From: Methylococcales bacterium
GTDB lineage: Bacteria; Pseudomonadota; Gammaproteobacteria; Methylococcales; Methylomonadaceae
Assembly: GCA_028688755.1 (NCBI GenBank)
Contig: JAQTXN010000011.1
Location: forward strand, 1 to 34,421
DNA length: 34,421 nt
Direction: 5' to 3'
Within the stretch, counting starts at the first letter, position 1. The number at the start of each line of letters is the position of its first letter. The position numbers and the translations under genes are program-made. A model generated the notes under the pieces. The model was not told the origin of the DNA, did no database searches, and worked only from the letters and a program-made list of their open reading frames with translations. Below, piece by piece: positions 24,866 through 33,735 of the stretch.

Positions 24866-26091
24866 AAATTCAAAATGGCAGAATCATTGATGCGGCAAAT
24901 AAACTCGATTTTGTCGGTGATATTTACATTCAAGACGGCAAAATTGTTGCATTCAATGATGCGCCTTTGAATTTCCAAACTGACGAAGTTATTGAGGCAA
25001 CGGGGCAAATTGTTTGTGCGGGTTTTGTTGATTTAAGCGTGCGTTTGAAAAATGTCGCAAAAGAAGCGGCTGTTGCGGCAAGTTCTGGCGTAACGAGTTT
25101 TTGCGTACAACCCGACATTAAACCGATTATCGACACGCCCGAAGTGGTGAAGCATTTAAAAGATTCGGCAAAATCCGAGCAAGTGCATTTCATCGGCGCG
25201 TTGACGCAAAAACTCGAAGGTAATGAATTAAGTTCGATGTTGTCGCTCAAACAAGCGGGTTGCATTGCGATGAGTAATGGCAATTTTCCTGTGAAAAATT
25301 TACTGATTTTGCGCCGTGCAATGGAATATGCGGCAAGTCACGATTTGCTGTTTATTTATCGCCCGAACGAATTTAGTTTAAGTAACGGCGGTTGCGCTCA
25401 CGAAGGTGCCGTTGCAACACGTTACGGTTTGCCAAGTATTCCTGAAGCAGCAGAAACGATTGCACTTGAACAATGTTTAGAACTTGCAGAATTGACAGAT
25501 TGTCGTGTGCATTTTGGACAACTTAGTTCAAAACGTGCCGTGATTAAATTGCAGCAAGCGAAAAAATACGGTTTGAATGTAACTGCCGATGTGTCAATTC
25601 ATCAGTTACTTTTGACTGAAAATGACGTGATTCCGTTTGATAGTAATTACCACGTTGTGCCACCATTTCGCGGCATTGAAGACCGTGATTTTTTACGAGC
25701 AGGTTTGTTAAATGGCACGATTGACGCGATTTGTAGCGACCATCAACCGCATTCGTTAGACTCAAAACTGGCTGCCTTTCCTGAAACCAAAGCAGGGATT
25801 TCAAGTTTGGAATCGTTGTTGCCGTTACTTTTGCAATTCGTTGATGAAGGCGTGATGGATTTAGCGCAAGGGTTAGCGTTGCTGAGTGCAAAACCCGCAA
25901 AGGTTTTGGGTTTGAAAACAGGGTCACTTGCTATTGATTCACAAGCAGATATTTGTATTTTTGATCCAAATTTAACGTGGGATGTGAATGCCGACAATTG
26001 GCATTCTGAGGGAATTAACACGCCCTTTTGGGGTAAAACCTTAAAAGGACGTGTTACAAAAACGATTCAAGCAGGCAAAGTCATTTTTTAA
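24856..26091 (+). CDS. Non-catalytic dihydroorotase homologue (PyrX type)
   Basis: An amidohydrolase-fold protein of 411 residues, similar in length and layout to dihydroorotases. The zinc-binding H-x-H that should follow GFVDL is replaced by S-V-R (residues 61-63), and the usual REPG loop after it is missing. The later HH of active enzymes reads HQ (DVSIHQLLL). SDHQPH (about 293-298) is kept. This is the pattern of PyrC', the inactive subunit that holds the aspartate transcarbamoylase dodecamer together in Pseudomonas. There it sits next to pyrB; here it overlaps nrdB by 10 bases and no pyrB is seen. A structural role in pyrimidine synthesis is the best guess, by homology only. Confidence 0.85.
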   Translation: MGLKIQNGRIIDAANKLDFVGDIYIQDGKIVAFNDAPLNFQTDEVIEATGQIVCAGFVDLSVRLKNVAKEAAVAASSGVTSFCVQPDIKPIIDTPEVVKHLKDSAKSEQVHFIGALTQKLEGNELSSMLSLKQAGCIAMSNGNFPVKNLLILRRAMEYAASHDLLFIYRPNEFSLSNGGCAHEGAVATRYGLPSIPEAAETIALEQCLELAELTDCRVHFGQLSSKRAVIKLQQAKKYGLNVTADVSIHQLLLTENDVIPFDSNYHVVPPFRGIEDRDFLRAGLLNGTIDAICSDHQPHSLDSKLAAFPETKAGISSLESLLPLLLQFVDEGVMDLAQGLALLSAKPAKVLGLKTGSLAIDSQADICIFDPNLTWDVNADNWHSEGINTPFWGKTLKGRVTKTIQAGKVIF

Positions 26092-26717
26092 AGGCGTGAT
26101 TTAACCAGTTCATAACAATGTTGTACGTCAGTTTCTACACCATCTAAAACCGCTTCTAATTCTGCCAATTTTTGCGCGGCAAATTCTTTATCTTTCAAAC
26201 TTGCGGCGTTGATATACACATTCAACGCTGCACTTTTTAATGCGGCATAGCCTGACATAATGCCAACGCCCGCGTCACTGATTACGGCTGTACTGCCTTT
26301 CTCTGCCGCAATTTGGCTTAATTTAATGACTTCGGCACACGCTTTCGCACAATCAAGCGGTACTTGTGTTGCATCTTTTAAAACCGCTTGAATTGCCGCG
26401 CTACGAGCTTCTTTTTCCTCATTCGTTTCTTTTGGCAAACCGTAAGTTGCCATCAAACGATTAAACACATCCACATCAGCTTTAATCATATCCGTCAATT
26501 CTTCACGCAAACGTTCTGATTTTTCGAGCAATGCCTGCATGTCGGTTTCCACTTCGGCGTATTTGGGTTTGCCAATCGTCAAATTGCACACCATGCTAAC
26601 GAGTGCTGCGGCTTGTGCGCCCATTAACGCTGCGGCACTTCCGCCACCTGGTGTGGCATTTTTACTCGCTAACGTGTCGAGGTAATTTTGAATTGCATTA
26701 TCTTTGATTTCGGTCAT
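26088..26717 (-). CDS. fchA: Methenyltetrahydrofolate cyclohydrolase (FchA / FTCD cyclodeaminase family)
   Basis: A 209-residue all-alpha protein of the formiminotransferase-cyclodeaminase C-terminal family. The N-terminal signature TPGGGSAAALMGAQAAALVSMVCNL (about residues 22-46) is diagnostic, and the helix pair with EIKLSQIAAEKG and SDAGVG is also typical. As a stand-alone form it most likely hydrolyses 5,10-methenyl-H4folate to 10-formyl-H4folate, the role of Fch in methylotrophs; a cyclodeaminase role in histidine breakdown is less likely because no hut gene is near. Its stop overlaps the convergent PyrX stop by 3 to 4 bases, and no terminator separates the two. It is divergent from the ATP-grasp gene, 98 bases apart. 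Confidence 0.88.
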   Translation of the reverse strand: MTEIKDNAIQNYLDTLASKNATPGGGSAAALMGAQAAALVSMVCNLTIGKPKYAEVETDMQALLEKSERLREELTDMIKADVDVFNRLMATYGLPKETNEEKEARSAAIQAVLKDATQVPLDCAKACAEVIKLSQIAAEKGSTAVISDAGVGIMSGYAALKSAALNVYINAASLKDKEFAAQKLAELEAVLDGVETDVQHCYELVKSRL

Positions 26718-26815
26718 GTTTTAAAAATCACTAAAAGTTGGAAAGTTCGGCAAATCACAAAATGAAACGCCATTTTGTTATCATTTGACACAACATTATC
26801 GCAGAATACTAACTC

Positions 26816-27706
26816 ATGACTATTCCAAAAATCGCTATTTTCACCGACGACGCTGGCTGGCACGGCAAACAATTACAACAAGAATTTAAAACATTAGGTT
26901 ATGACAGTGTTTTTGTTTCACTAACGCAATGTCGTTTTAATCTTGAAAATCAAACACTCCCGATTTTTATTCCCGAATTTGAAACTCACTTACCTGTCGC
27001 AGCCTTTGTGCGTGGCGTGCCTGGTGGTTCACTTGAAGAAGTCGTTTTATATTTGGATTTTTTACACGCATTAAAAATTTTAGGCATCCCTGTTTATAAC
27101 GATGCGCGAGCGTTGGAACTTAGTGTTGATAAAGCCATGACCAGTTTTTTATTGCATCAGGCAGGTTTTGCAACGCCGCCGACGTGGGTGTTGCGAGACC
27201 GTGAAATGGCATTGAATTTGGTCAAAAATGAACTTTCACAAGGCAATTTCGTTATTAGCAAACCGCTTTTTGGTTCTCAAGGTGAAGGCATTCGACGCAT
27301 TGAAAAACCGACCGATGTCCCTTGGATTACGTCAAGCAACGGCGTTTATTATCTGCAACGGTTTGTAAAATGCGCGGGCGAAGGATTTTCAGATTATCGC
27401 GTGTTTGTGATTCACGGCGAAGTCGTCGCCACCATGCGCCGACGCGGCAAATCATGGCTTAATAATGTTGCGAAAGGCGCAAGTTGTGAGCGCGTCGAAC
27501 CCACTTTAGCAATGCAAAATCTAGCGATTCAAGTCACGAAACTATTGCAAATGGCTTATGCGGGCGTGGATATTTTGGAAGATTGTGACGGCAATTTAAA
27601 TGTGATTGAAATTAACAGCGTGCCTGCATGGAAAGGCTTGGAAAGTGTTTGTGATATTTCTATTGCAAAACTGCTCGCGCAAGATTTGATTGCAAAAATC
27701 GCGTAA
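26816..27706 (+). CDS. RimK-like ATP-grasp ligase
   Basis: A 296-residue protein with the ATP-grasp fold. A pre-ATP domain (1-105) is followed by SVDKAMTSFLLHQAGFATPP, which is where RimK-type ligases read DK..., then the ATP-binding loop FVISKPLFGSQGEG (about 145-158), the lid region RVFVIHGEVVATMRR, and the Mg-binding segment DILEDCDGNLNVIEINSVP with E and N ligands. Such enzymes add amino acids, usually glutamate, to a carboxylate. In methylotrophs an Orf5 protein of this type accompanies tetrahydromethanopterin genes and is thought to act on the cofactor side chain. Location beside fchA makes a C1-cofactor role attractive, but it is not proven. Confidence 0.85.
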   Translation: MTIPKIAIFTDDAGWHGKQLQQEFKTLGYDSVFVSLTQCRFNLENQTLPIFIPEFETHLPVAAFVRGVPGGSLEEVVLYLDFLHALKILGIPVYNDARALELSVDKAMTSFLLHQAGFATPPTWVLRDREMALNLVKNELSQGNFVISKPLFGSQGEGIRRIEKPTDVPWITSSNGVYYLQRFVKCAGEGFSDYRVFVIHGEVVATMRRRGKSWLNNVAKGASCERVEPTLAMQNLAIQVTKLLQMAYAGVDILEDCDGNLNVIEINSVPAWKGLESVCDISIAKLLAQDLIAKIA

Positions 27707-27708
27707 TA

Positions 27709-27745
27709 AAAAGCCCCGTTTAGTCAATAACTAAACGGGGCTTTT
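27709..27745. terminator. Strong bidirectional terminator
   Basis: A perfect 16-bp stem (27709-27724 with 27730-27745) with GCCCCG/CGGGGC core, a five-base loop, and AAAA/TTTT at its base. It separates the ATP-grasp gene from the convergent nhaD and can serve both. Confidence 0.92.
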
Positions 27746-27768
27746 AGATTTGAAAAAACGCTTAAAAA

Positions 27769-29130
27769 TTAACCGTTAATCAAATAATGCACAAAAATAC
27801 TGCCTGCATAACCCGCTGCAATAGCTGGAGTCCATTTCAAATGGCTAAAAAACGTATATTTGTGATTTGATGCGCCCATTAACGCTACGCCTGCTGCTGA
27901 ACCAACAGACAACAATGAACCACCAACGCCCGCTGTTAAAGTAACAAGCAACCATTGATATAAATCCATATCAACGCCCATGTTCAAAACAGCAAACATC
28001 ACAGGAATGTTATCAACGATAGCTGAAATTAAACCAACTAAAATGTTTGAAGTCGTTGCGCCTAAACCTTCATACATCGCGCCAGACAACAATTCTAAGT
28101 AACCGATATAACCTAAACCGCCAACCGCGAAAACGACACCAAAGAAGAATAATAAGGTATCCCATTCTGCGTGCATCACTTTGTTGAAAATGTTGAAGCC
28201 ATCATGGTCGCCAGCTTTGTGCGCTTGCATTTTCAAGTAGTAACCAAACAACATCAACGCAGACAAACCAGTCATCATACCCATGAAAGGTGGTAAATGA
28301 AGAACTTGTTTGAAGCTAACTGCTGACGCAATTGTCATCAAGAACATAAAACAAATAATCAAACCCCCTGGTTTTAATTGCACAGCTTCTTCATTCGTTG
28401 CTTTCGGTTGTTCATTGGGAACTGCCCAATACATAATCGACGCTGGAATTGCGTAATTCACAACTGAAGGAATAAACAATTTGAAGAAATCGAAGAATTC
28501 TGCATATTCTGCTTGCCAAACCATCAACGTGGTAATGTCACCAAACGGACAGAATGCACCGCCCGCGTTTGCTGCGATAACTAAATTCACAAAACCAATC
28601 GCAACGAATTTTTCATTATCCGCGCCAACTGCCATAACAACCGCGCCAACTAATAACGCTGCTGTTAAGTTATCCGCAACCGCTGATAAGAAAAAGGTAA
28701 TCACGCCTGTGATTAAAAACAATTGACGATAACCAAATTGTTTTCTAACAAGCCATGAACGTAATGCCTCAAATACATTTCTTTCTGCCATTGAATTGAT
28801 GTAAGTCATCGCAACAAGCAAGAACAACATCAATTCAGCATATTCTTTTACGTCATGTTCAAACGCTAAGTGCATTTCGTGCGTGGGAACACCTTTTTCT
28901 TGCGCCAAAATCGCCGCGTGCGCCCAAATAATCCCTGCCGCTAAAATCACAGGTTTCGATTTACGCATGTGCGTAAATTCTTCGGTCATTACAAAACCGT
29001 AGGCAATCAAGAAAATTAACACGGTGTAAATGCCGCGCTCCGTTCCCGTCATACCTAAATTTTGAAAGCCTTCTGCAAACGCAAATTGCGGCAGAAAAAG
29101 GGCTAACAATGCCAATACAACAAATTTCAT
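27769..29130 (-). CDS. nhaD: Na+/H+ antiporter NhaD
   Basis: An inner-membrane sodium/proton antiporter of the NhaD (ion transporter superfamily) type. The 453 residues start with a cleavable-looking or first membrane segment (FVVLALLALFLPQFAFA), followed by about 12 helices. Two inverted-repeat signature halves carry the conserved acidic residue: FLSAVADNLTAALL and LISAIVDNIPVMFA. GGAFCPFGDITTLMVW is another family block. The ribosome-binding site GGAGG is excellent. It lies 79 bases downstream of malQ on the same strand. The malQ stop region holds a short palindrome followed by T6, so it may be partly separate from the glycogen operon. Confidence 0.94.
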   Translation of the reverse strand: MKFVVLALLALFLPQFAFAEGFQNLGMTGTERGIYTVLIFLIAYGFVMTEEFTHMRKSKPVILAAGIIWAHAAILAQEKGVPTHEMHLAFEHDVKEYAELMLFLLVAMTYINSMAERNVFEALRSWLVRKQFGYRQLFLITGVITFFLSAVADNLTAALLVGAVVMAVGADNEKFVAIGFVNLVIAANAGGAFCPFGDITTLMVWQAEYAEFFDFFKLFIPSVVNYAIPASIMYWAVPNEQPKATNEEAVQLKPGGLIICFMFLMTIASAVSFKQVLHLPPFMGMMTGLSALMLFGYYLKMQAHKAGDHDGFNIFNKVMHAEWDTLLFFFGVVFAVGGLGYIGYLELLSGAMYEGLGATTSNILVGLISAIVDNIPVMFAVLNMGVDMDLYQWLLVTLTAGVGGSLLSVGSAAGVALMGASNHKYTFFSHLKWTPAIAAGYAGSIFVHYLING

Positions 29131-29209
29131 TACATCCTCCGTATTTTATTTTAAATGACTAACTATAAACCAACTGGTTATGTTATCACTAAACCTAAAA
29201 AATCAGTTG

Positions 29210-30676
29210 TTAAACAACGCGATTTGCGTCACGAATCCACCGCGTGACTTGTTCAGACTTTTCACTTGTGACTTGTTCCCATGAAAAACACCACTGCCAA
29301 TTTCCAACAGTCGTTCCTGGTGTATTCATACGGCTTGCAGCGTCGAGTTGCAAAATGTCTTGCATTGGCAAAATCGCTAAATTCGCTATCGAATTCAACG
29401 TGCAACGCATCATTGCTTGCGTGATATTTGCATCTTCATCAATGCTTAGTGTCGTGCGAACTAACGTGCGTTGCTCTGGACTTAAACCTTGTTCCCAGCC
29501 AATCGTTGTATCGTTATCGTGTGTGCCTGTATAAACCACACTATTTGTTTCATGATTTTCGGGCAAATAAGGGTTATCTGCTTCGCCACTGAAAGCAAAT
29601 TGCATAATTTTCATGCCAGGCAAATTAAAATGTTTTCGCAACGCATCCACTTCGGGCGTGATGATGCCCAAATCTTCAGCAACAAGTGACACATCGGGGA
29701 ATTTCGCAGTAATTGCAGACAATAACTCCTCACCTGCGGCTAACACCCATTCACCTTTTATCGCCGTTGGCTCAGTGGCTGGAATTTCCCACGCCGATTC
29801 TAAACCGCGAAAATGATCAATTCGCACAATATCAAACAGCGTACCTTGCGTTTCCATACGCTCTAACCACCATTTAAATTCATCCGCGTGCAGATATTTC
29901 CAATCGTAATGTGGATTTCCCCAACGTTGCCCCGTTTCTGAGAAATAATCAGGTGGCACACCCGCAACAACCGACATTTCGCCCGAATCATTTAATTTGA
30001 AAACGTCGCGATTTGCCCAAACATCTGCGCTGTCGTAAGACACAAAAATGGGAATATCACCAAACAGCAATACCCCCTTTTCATTGGCATACGTTTTTAA
30101 TTCCGTCCACTGTTTGAAAAAAAGATATTGTGAAAATTTCACGCTATGAATTTCATCTTTATGTACAAAACGCACATCGTTTATCGTTTCTGTGTGACGA
30201 TTTTTATATTCATCAGCCCAAGTATTCCAACTCGTTTGACCAAATTTTTGTCGCAACACCATAAACACAGCGAAATCATCAAGCCAGTGATCATGCACAG
30301 TGCAAAATTCAGCAAACTCTTTTTGCTCAGCATGGCTCGCTTTTGCGTTAAAACCTACAAAGGCTTTATTTAACAAACAATCACATTCAAAAACGATGCT
30401 TTCACAACTTTCACAGACTTCTTCTTCGGTGAGCCAACCTTTCGTAACCAACCATTGCAAACTGATTAAATGCGGATTCCCCGCGTGGGCGGAAAGTGAT
30501 TGATACGGCGAACTGTCTTCATGTGTAATACCTAGCGGTAGCACTTGCCAAACACTTGCGCCAATACTTTTTAAGAAATCGACAAAATAATAAGCGTCTT
30601 GCCCTAAATCTCTGCTTGGCAATGACGTTATATGTAACAAAACGCCAGCACGGCGTTGACTTAAAGGGGCTTTCAT
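29210..30676 (-). CDS. malQ: 4-alpha-glucanotransferase (amylomaltase, GH77)
   Basis: Transfers alpha-1,4-glucan segments between chains, releasing glucose; it acts on maltodextrins from glycogen. The 488 residues fit the compact GH77 form without the extra domains of E. coli MalQ (about 694). Motifs: SPYQSLSAHAGNP (56-68), the nucleophile D287 in RIDHFRG, acid/base E334 in VAEDLG, and D387 in GTHDNDT. The start at 30676 has an AGGA ribosome-binding site and matches the family; 28 extra codons in the open frame upstream overlap the GH57 gene and are rejected. Only 16 bases separate it from the upstream GH57 gene, so the two are co-transcribed. Confidence 0.95.
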   Translation of the reverse strand: MKAPLSQRRAGVLLHITSLPSRDLGQDAYYFVDFLKSIGASVWQVLPLGITHEDSSPYQSLSAHAGNPHLISLQWLVTKGWLTEEEVCESCESIVFECDCLLNKAFVGFNAKASHAEQKEFAEFCTVHDHWLDDFAVFMVLRQKFGQTSWNTWADEYKNRHTETINDVRFVHKDEIHSVKFSQYLFFKQWTELKTYANEKGVLLFGDIPIFVSYDSADVWANRDVFKLNDSGEMSVVAGVPPDYFSETGQRWGNPHYDWKYLHADEFKWWLERMETQGTLFDIVRIDHFRGLESAWEIPATEPTAIKGEWVLAAGEELLSAITAKFPDVSLVAEDLGIITPEVDALRKHFNLPGMKIMQFAFSGEADNPYLPENHETNSVVYTGTHDNDTTIGWEQGLSPEQRTLVRTTLSIDEDANITQAMMRCTLNSIANLAILPMQDILQLDAASRMNTPGTTVGNWQWCFSWEQVTSEKSEQVTRWIRDANRVV

Positions 30677-30692
30677 GACGATTCCTAAATTT

Positions 30693-32375
30693 TTAGTGTT
30701 CTGTACCTTGACGCATCGTGCCACCGTTTGCGGGTGCGCCTGAACCTTGCGTAAATGCAAGAGCTAAATATCCAGGTGGTTCTTCGCCGAGTAAGTAATA
30801 TAAGTTTGCGATATTTAAACGAAATTGGGTTTCAAAACTACTGACCGCGTCGCAAGGGTTGTAATCGCCAAACCACCAAAACCAATCTGAACCTTCGCAA
30901 ACAGCAAGTTGCAATTCTGCTTTTTCGCGTAATTCATCATCAATTTCTTGAGTAGTCATAATGCGATCAAACATTTTTTTCGCATCGCCAAGCATATCCC
31001 AACCACGATTTTTATCGGTGTCACCAATCCACGTTGAAAACGTACCGTAAACCCAACTGCCTGCCACTAATTTGTTTAACGGTTTGGGTTTAACGTGATG
31101 TTTGACGCATTCGCCAAACGTGGTCATTTGAATCCGAGGATGATTTGATAAACGACGATACAGCGCACTCAAGAAATAAATGCCGTTTTCGGGGAAGTAT
31201 TCCCACGCATTTTCGCCATCCATGATGATAGAAACGACTGCATCAGGAATCTCACGATCGGCAATATGCTCCAAATGATTGATTAAATCGCTCACTGCAT
31301 CATCAGCGTGCCATTTTGAATACTGAAAACCAATTAAATCCGATAAACCGTCATCACGGAAAAAGCAGTTAATTTCACTGCCTTTGAGCTGAAATGGATG
31401 GAAGGTACTTTCAGGGCGTTCATTTTCAGCGCGATTTAAACTGTTTCCTAAAACAGAACCACCACTTGCTGTCCATTGAAAACCAAATTCGTCGAGAATT
31501 TTAATGGTTTCTTCGCTCACGCTACCTTCTGAGGGCCAACAACCTGTTGGAAGCATTCCAAAAAAGCGTTTAAAGGTTTTAACGCCTTTTTCTAAATGCC
31601 ATAAAACACGTTCTTCACCATGTGGATAAGCAGTTAATTCAGGCAATGGCGCGTGTGGCAGAGCTTCATGCGCGGTATTTATATCCAAAAGCAACGGCAT
31701 GATTGGATGCGAATAAGGTGTAACGGATAATTCAATTTGTCCTTTTTTGGCTAAAACTTTGTAGCGTCCTAAAACATGTGCAAGCTGGTCAGCAATAATA
31801 ATCAGCATTTCTAAACGGTCTTCAAAGGTGTAATTTCCACCTTGAGCTAAAAGCCGTTGAGCGCGTTTGTCCGTTAATTTCACGGTTTCACCGAGCCATG
31901 CTAAGTGATACCACATAAGCAAATCTGCAATAAATTGCGCGTTCACATACTGGGTAATTTCCTTTTCAATGACTAATTCTGCTGTTTGCACCAATTGTTT
32001 AAAATGTGGATAACGATTGATTTGTCGTTCACGATTAGCTTTTAAACAATCTTTAATCGTTTTTAAAGGCGTTGCCATCAACGCCGAATCGTCTGCCAAC
32101 ACAGCTAATAATGAATCGGTAAATGGCGATCTATCATGTAAAAAGCTGTTGATTTGTCGCGCATATTCTTCAATTTGCTCAAGCAAAATTGGCGCAAAAT
32201 TGACCACCACTTTCGCCTCAGGCGCAGCTTCTAAATGCGCGACCATATCGACGTAATCTTTCATGACGTGCAAATACGTCCACGGTAATTTAAATTCACC
32301 CGATTGCAAATCCCGATATTCGGGCTGGTGCATGTGCCAGCAAATGACTAATTTTAACTTTTGTTTATCGAACAT
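30693..32375 (-). CDS. Glycoside hydrolase family 57 alpha-amylase-like enzyme
   Basis: A 560-residue GH57 protein acting on alpha-glucans. Family motifs: HMHQPEY (14-20), nucleophile E283 in WPSEGSVS, and acid/base D386 in [12 protein letters not shown]. No signal peptide is present, so it is cytoplasmic and likely acts on glycogen or maltodextrin. GH57 includes alpha-amylases, 4-alpha-glucanotransferases, branching enzymes and amylopullulanases; exact specificity cannot be read from sequence. The WPSEGS form and the size fit the alpha-amylase/amylopullulanase-type subgroup. Its ATG lies within the end of the upstream glgC fragment (11-base overlap), which argues for translational coupling in a glgC - GH57 - malQ operon. 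Confidence 0.92.
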   Translation of the reverse strand: MFDKQKLKLVICWHMHQPEYRDLQSGEFKLPWTYLHVMKDYVDMVAHLEAAPEAKVVVNFAPILLEQIEEYARQINSFLHDRSPFTDSLLAVLADDSALMATPLKTIKDCLKANRERQINRYPHFKQLVQTAELVIEKEITQYVNAQFIADLLMWYHLAWLGETVKLTDKRAQRLLAQGGNYTFEDRLEMLIIIADQLAHVLGRYKVLAKKGQIELSVTPYSHPIMPLLLDINTAHEALPHAPLPELTAYPHGEERVLWHLEKGVKTFKRFFGMLPTGCWPSEGSVSEETIKILDEFGFQWTASGGSVLGNSLNRAENERPESTFHPFQLKGSEINCFFRDDGLSDLIGFQYSKWHADDAVSDLINHLEHIADREIPDAVVSIIMDGENAWEYFPENGIYFLSALYRRLSNHPRIQMTTFGECVKHHVKPKPLNKLVAGSWVYGTFSTWIGDTDKNRGWDMLGDAKKMFDRIMTTQEIDDELREKAELQLAVCEGSDWFWWFGDYNPCDAVSSFETQFRLNIANLYYLLGEEPPGYLALAFTQGSGAPANGGTMRQGTEH

Positions 32376-32661
32376 AATGTCTTCTCACACCTAGCATTTC
32401 TGGGGTTACAAGTACCACGCCGCCTGCGCTGACATGGTAATGCTGTGCATCTTCTGCAGGATTTTCACCAATCACCGTACCTTCTGGAATATCACACCCT
32501 TTTTCAATGATTGCTCTCGTAATTCGGCAATGACGACCAATGACCACATCGGGCAATACAATTGAATCTTGTACGGTTGAATAAGAATTTACCCGCACAT
32601 TTGAAAACAATAAAGAGTGACGCACCGTTGCACCAGAAACGACGCAACCGCCTGAAACCAT
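32365..32661 (-). CDS. glgC: C-terminal beta-helix part of split GlgC
   Basis: The 98-residue frame matches only the last part of ADP-glucose pyrophosphorylase, the left-handed beta-helix that carries oligomer and allosteric contacts ([19 protein letters not shown]..., ending [12 protein letters not shown]). It begins with an ATG immediately after the in-frame TAA that ends the upstream part (TAAATG) and in the same reading frame. If translated, initiation would need termination-reinitiation; I see no strong ribosome-binding site. It overlaps the GH57 start by 11 bases. It is either a separate subunit produced by stop-start coupling or the distal half of a gene broken by a single nonsense change. 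Confidence 0.82.
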   Translation of the reverse strand: MVSGGCVVSGATVRHSLLFSNVRVNSYSTVQDSIVLPDVVIGRHCRITRAIIEKGCDIPEGTVIGENPAEDAQHYHVSAGGVVLVTPEMLGVRRHYVR

Positions 32662-33645
32662 TTAATCAATTGCCATTCCACGTCTCTCGTCTTCATCGAA
32701 CACAAATTTTGCAGGGGGCGTTTGTTCTTGATATGTCCAAATTGGCCATGTTTTATCGTATAAATTTAAATCAGGTTTCACGCCAATCAATTCCATATTT
32801 GCCGCCCAGTAGGCATCAATTGTACCTACATCGCGCCAGTAACTTTGTGCGCCATTTTGTAAATCAAGGAACGGATAAGCATTCACGATATGGTCGTTAA
32901 TCACAGAAGGAATAATGTCGTGACCGAAATCGTGCGAAGAATTTGGACTATCGGCATCTTTAATAAGCTGATCAAATAAAAATTGTGCATTGAAAATATA
33001 AATCCCCATTGATGCAAGCGCAGTATCAGTGCGACCAGGCATCACAGGTGGATGTTCAGGTTTTTCAACAAACGCTTTTACGCGGCGGTAATCATCAACA
33101 TCCATCACACCAAATGCGGTGGCTTCTTCAAGTGAAACTTCAATGCAGCCAATTGTTAAATCTGCACGTTTTGCAACATGGTCGGCAAGCATCGCGCCAT
33201 AATCCATTTTGTAAATATGATCGCCTGCAAGCACCAAAATATGTTCAGGATTGCGACTTCTCAAAATATCGATATTTTGAAAAATGGCATCCGCTGTGCC
33301 TGCATACCACGAATCTTCGCTGTGACGCTGTTGAGCGGGCATTAAATCAACATATTCACCAAATTCACCCCGCAAAAATCCCCAGCCCTGTTGAATGTGT
33401 CGAATCAGCGAATCGGATTTATATTGAGTTAAAACGCCAATCTTACGAATCCCCGAGTTCATACAGTTTGAAAGAGGAAAATCGATAATACGAAACTTCC
33501 CACCGAACGGCACAGCGGGCTTCGCGCGCCAATCCGTCATATTTTTCAAACGAGAACCCCGCCCACCTGCCAAAATTAACGCTACTGTGTTGCGTGTAAG
33601 TTGACTGATGAAACGGTCACGAGCTGGATCATGTAATGCTGACAT
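32662..33645 (-). CDS. glgC: Catalytic part of split glucose-1-phosphate adenylyltransferase GlgC
   Basis: GlgC makes ADP-glucose from ATP and glucose-1-phosphate, the committed step of bacterial glycogen synthesis. This 327-residue part holds the full nucleotidyltransferase domain: GGRGSRL (27-33), the PF[GG][11 protein letters not shown] block (46-60), [10 protein letters not shown] (140-149, D142) and FVEKPE with K195 (192-197). It stops at TAA after RRGMAID, where family members continue with a residue such as Ser and then LVSGGC. A TCA-to-TAA single change would explain this. Total length if read through would be about 425, close to E. coli GlgC (431). The start at 33645 follows a CGGAGATT ribosome-binding site. 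It is divergent from glgB. Confidence 0.93.
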   Translation of the reverse strand: MSALHDPARDRFISQLTRNTVALILAGGRGSRLKNMTDWRAKPAVPFGGKFRIIDFPLSNCMNSGIRKIGVLTQYKSDSLIRHIQQGWGFLRGEFGEYVDLMPAQQRHSEDSWYAGTADAIFQNIDILRSRNPEHILVLAGDHIYKMDYGAMLADHVAKRADLTIGCIEVSLEEATAFGVMDVDDYRRVKAFVEKPEHPPVMPGRTDTALASMGIYIFNAQFLFDQLIKDADSPNSSHDFGHDIIPSVINDHIVNAYPFLDLQNGAQSYWRDVGTIDAYWAANMELIGVKPDLNLYDKTWPIWTYQEQTPPAKFVFDEDERRGMAID

Positions 33646-33735
33646 TTTTAATCTCCGATGTTTATAGATACACAACTTTTTTTTTGTTTGCTACACTTCG
33701 CTAAACATTATCCTACTACATTGAGGCTATTCCTA

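Noticed and set aside
26785-26812. TTGACA at 26785 as a promoter for the ATP-grasp gene
   Set aside because: The best -10 at 16 bp (TACTAA) matches only three of six positions and would put the start at or after the ATG; leaderless expression is possible but not supported.
30677-30760. 28-codon N-terminal extension of malQ
   Set aside because: It overlaps the coding end of the GH57 gene; the ATG at 30676 has an AGGA site and the family start MKAPLSQRRAG.
32662-32664. Alternative genetic code or stop readthrough as a general explanation of the glgC TAA
   Set aside because: TAA ends most other genes here (for example zwf, nrdB, pyrX), so TAA is a normal stop in this organism; only a local effect could explain readthrough.
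33009-33488. 159-residue frame antisense to glgC
   Set aside because: Shadow of a conserved gene on the other strand; Gln/His-rich composition is the expected mirror of glgC codons.
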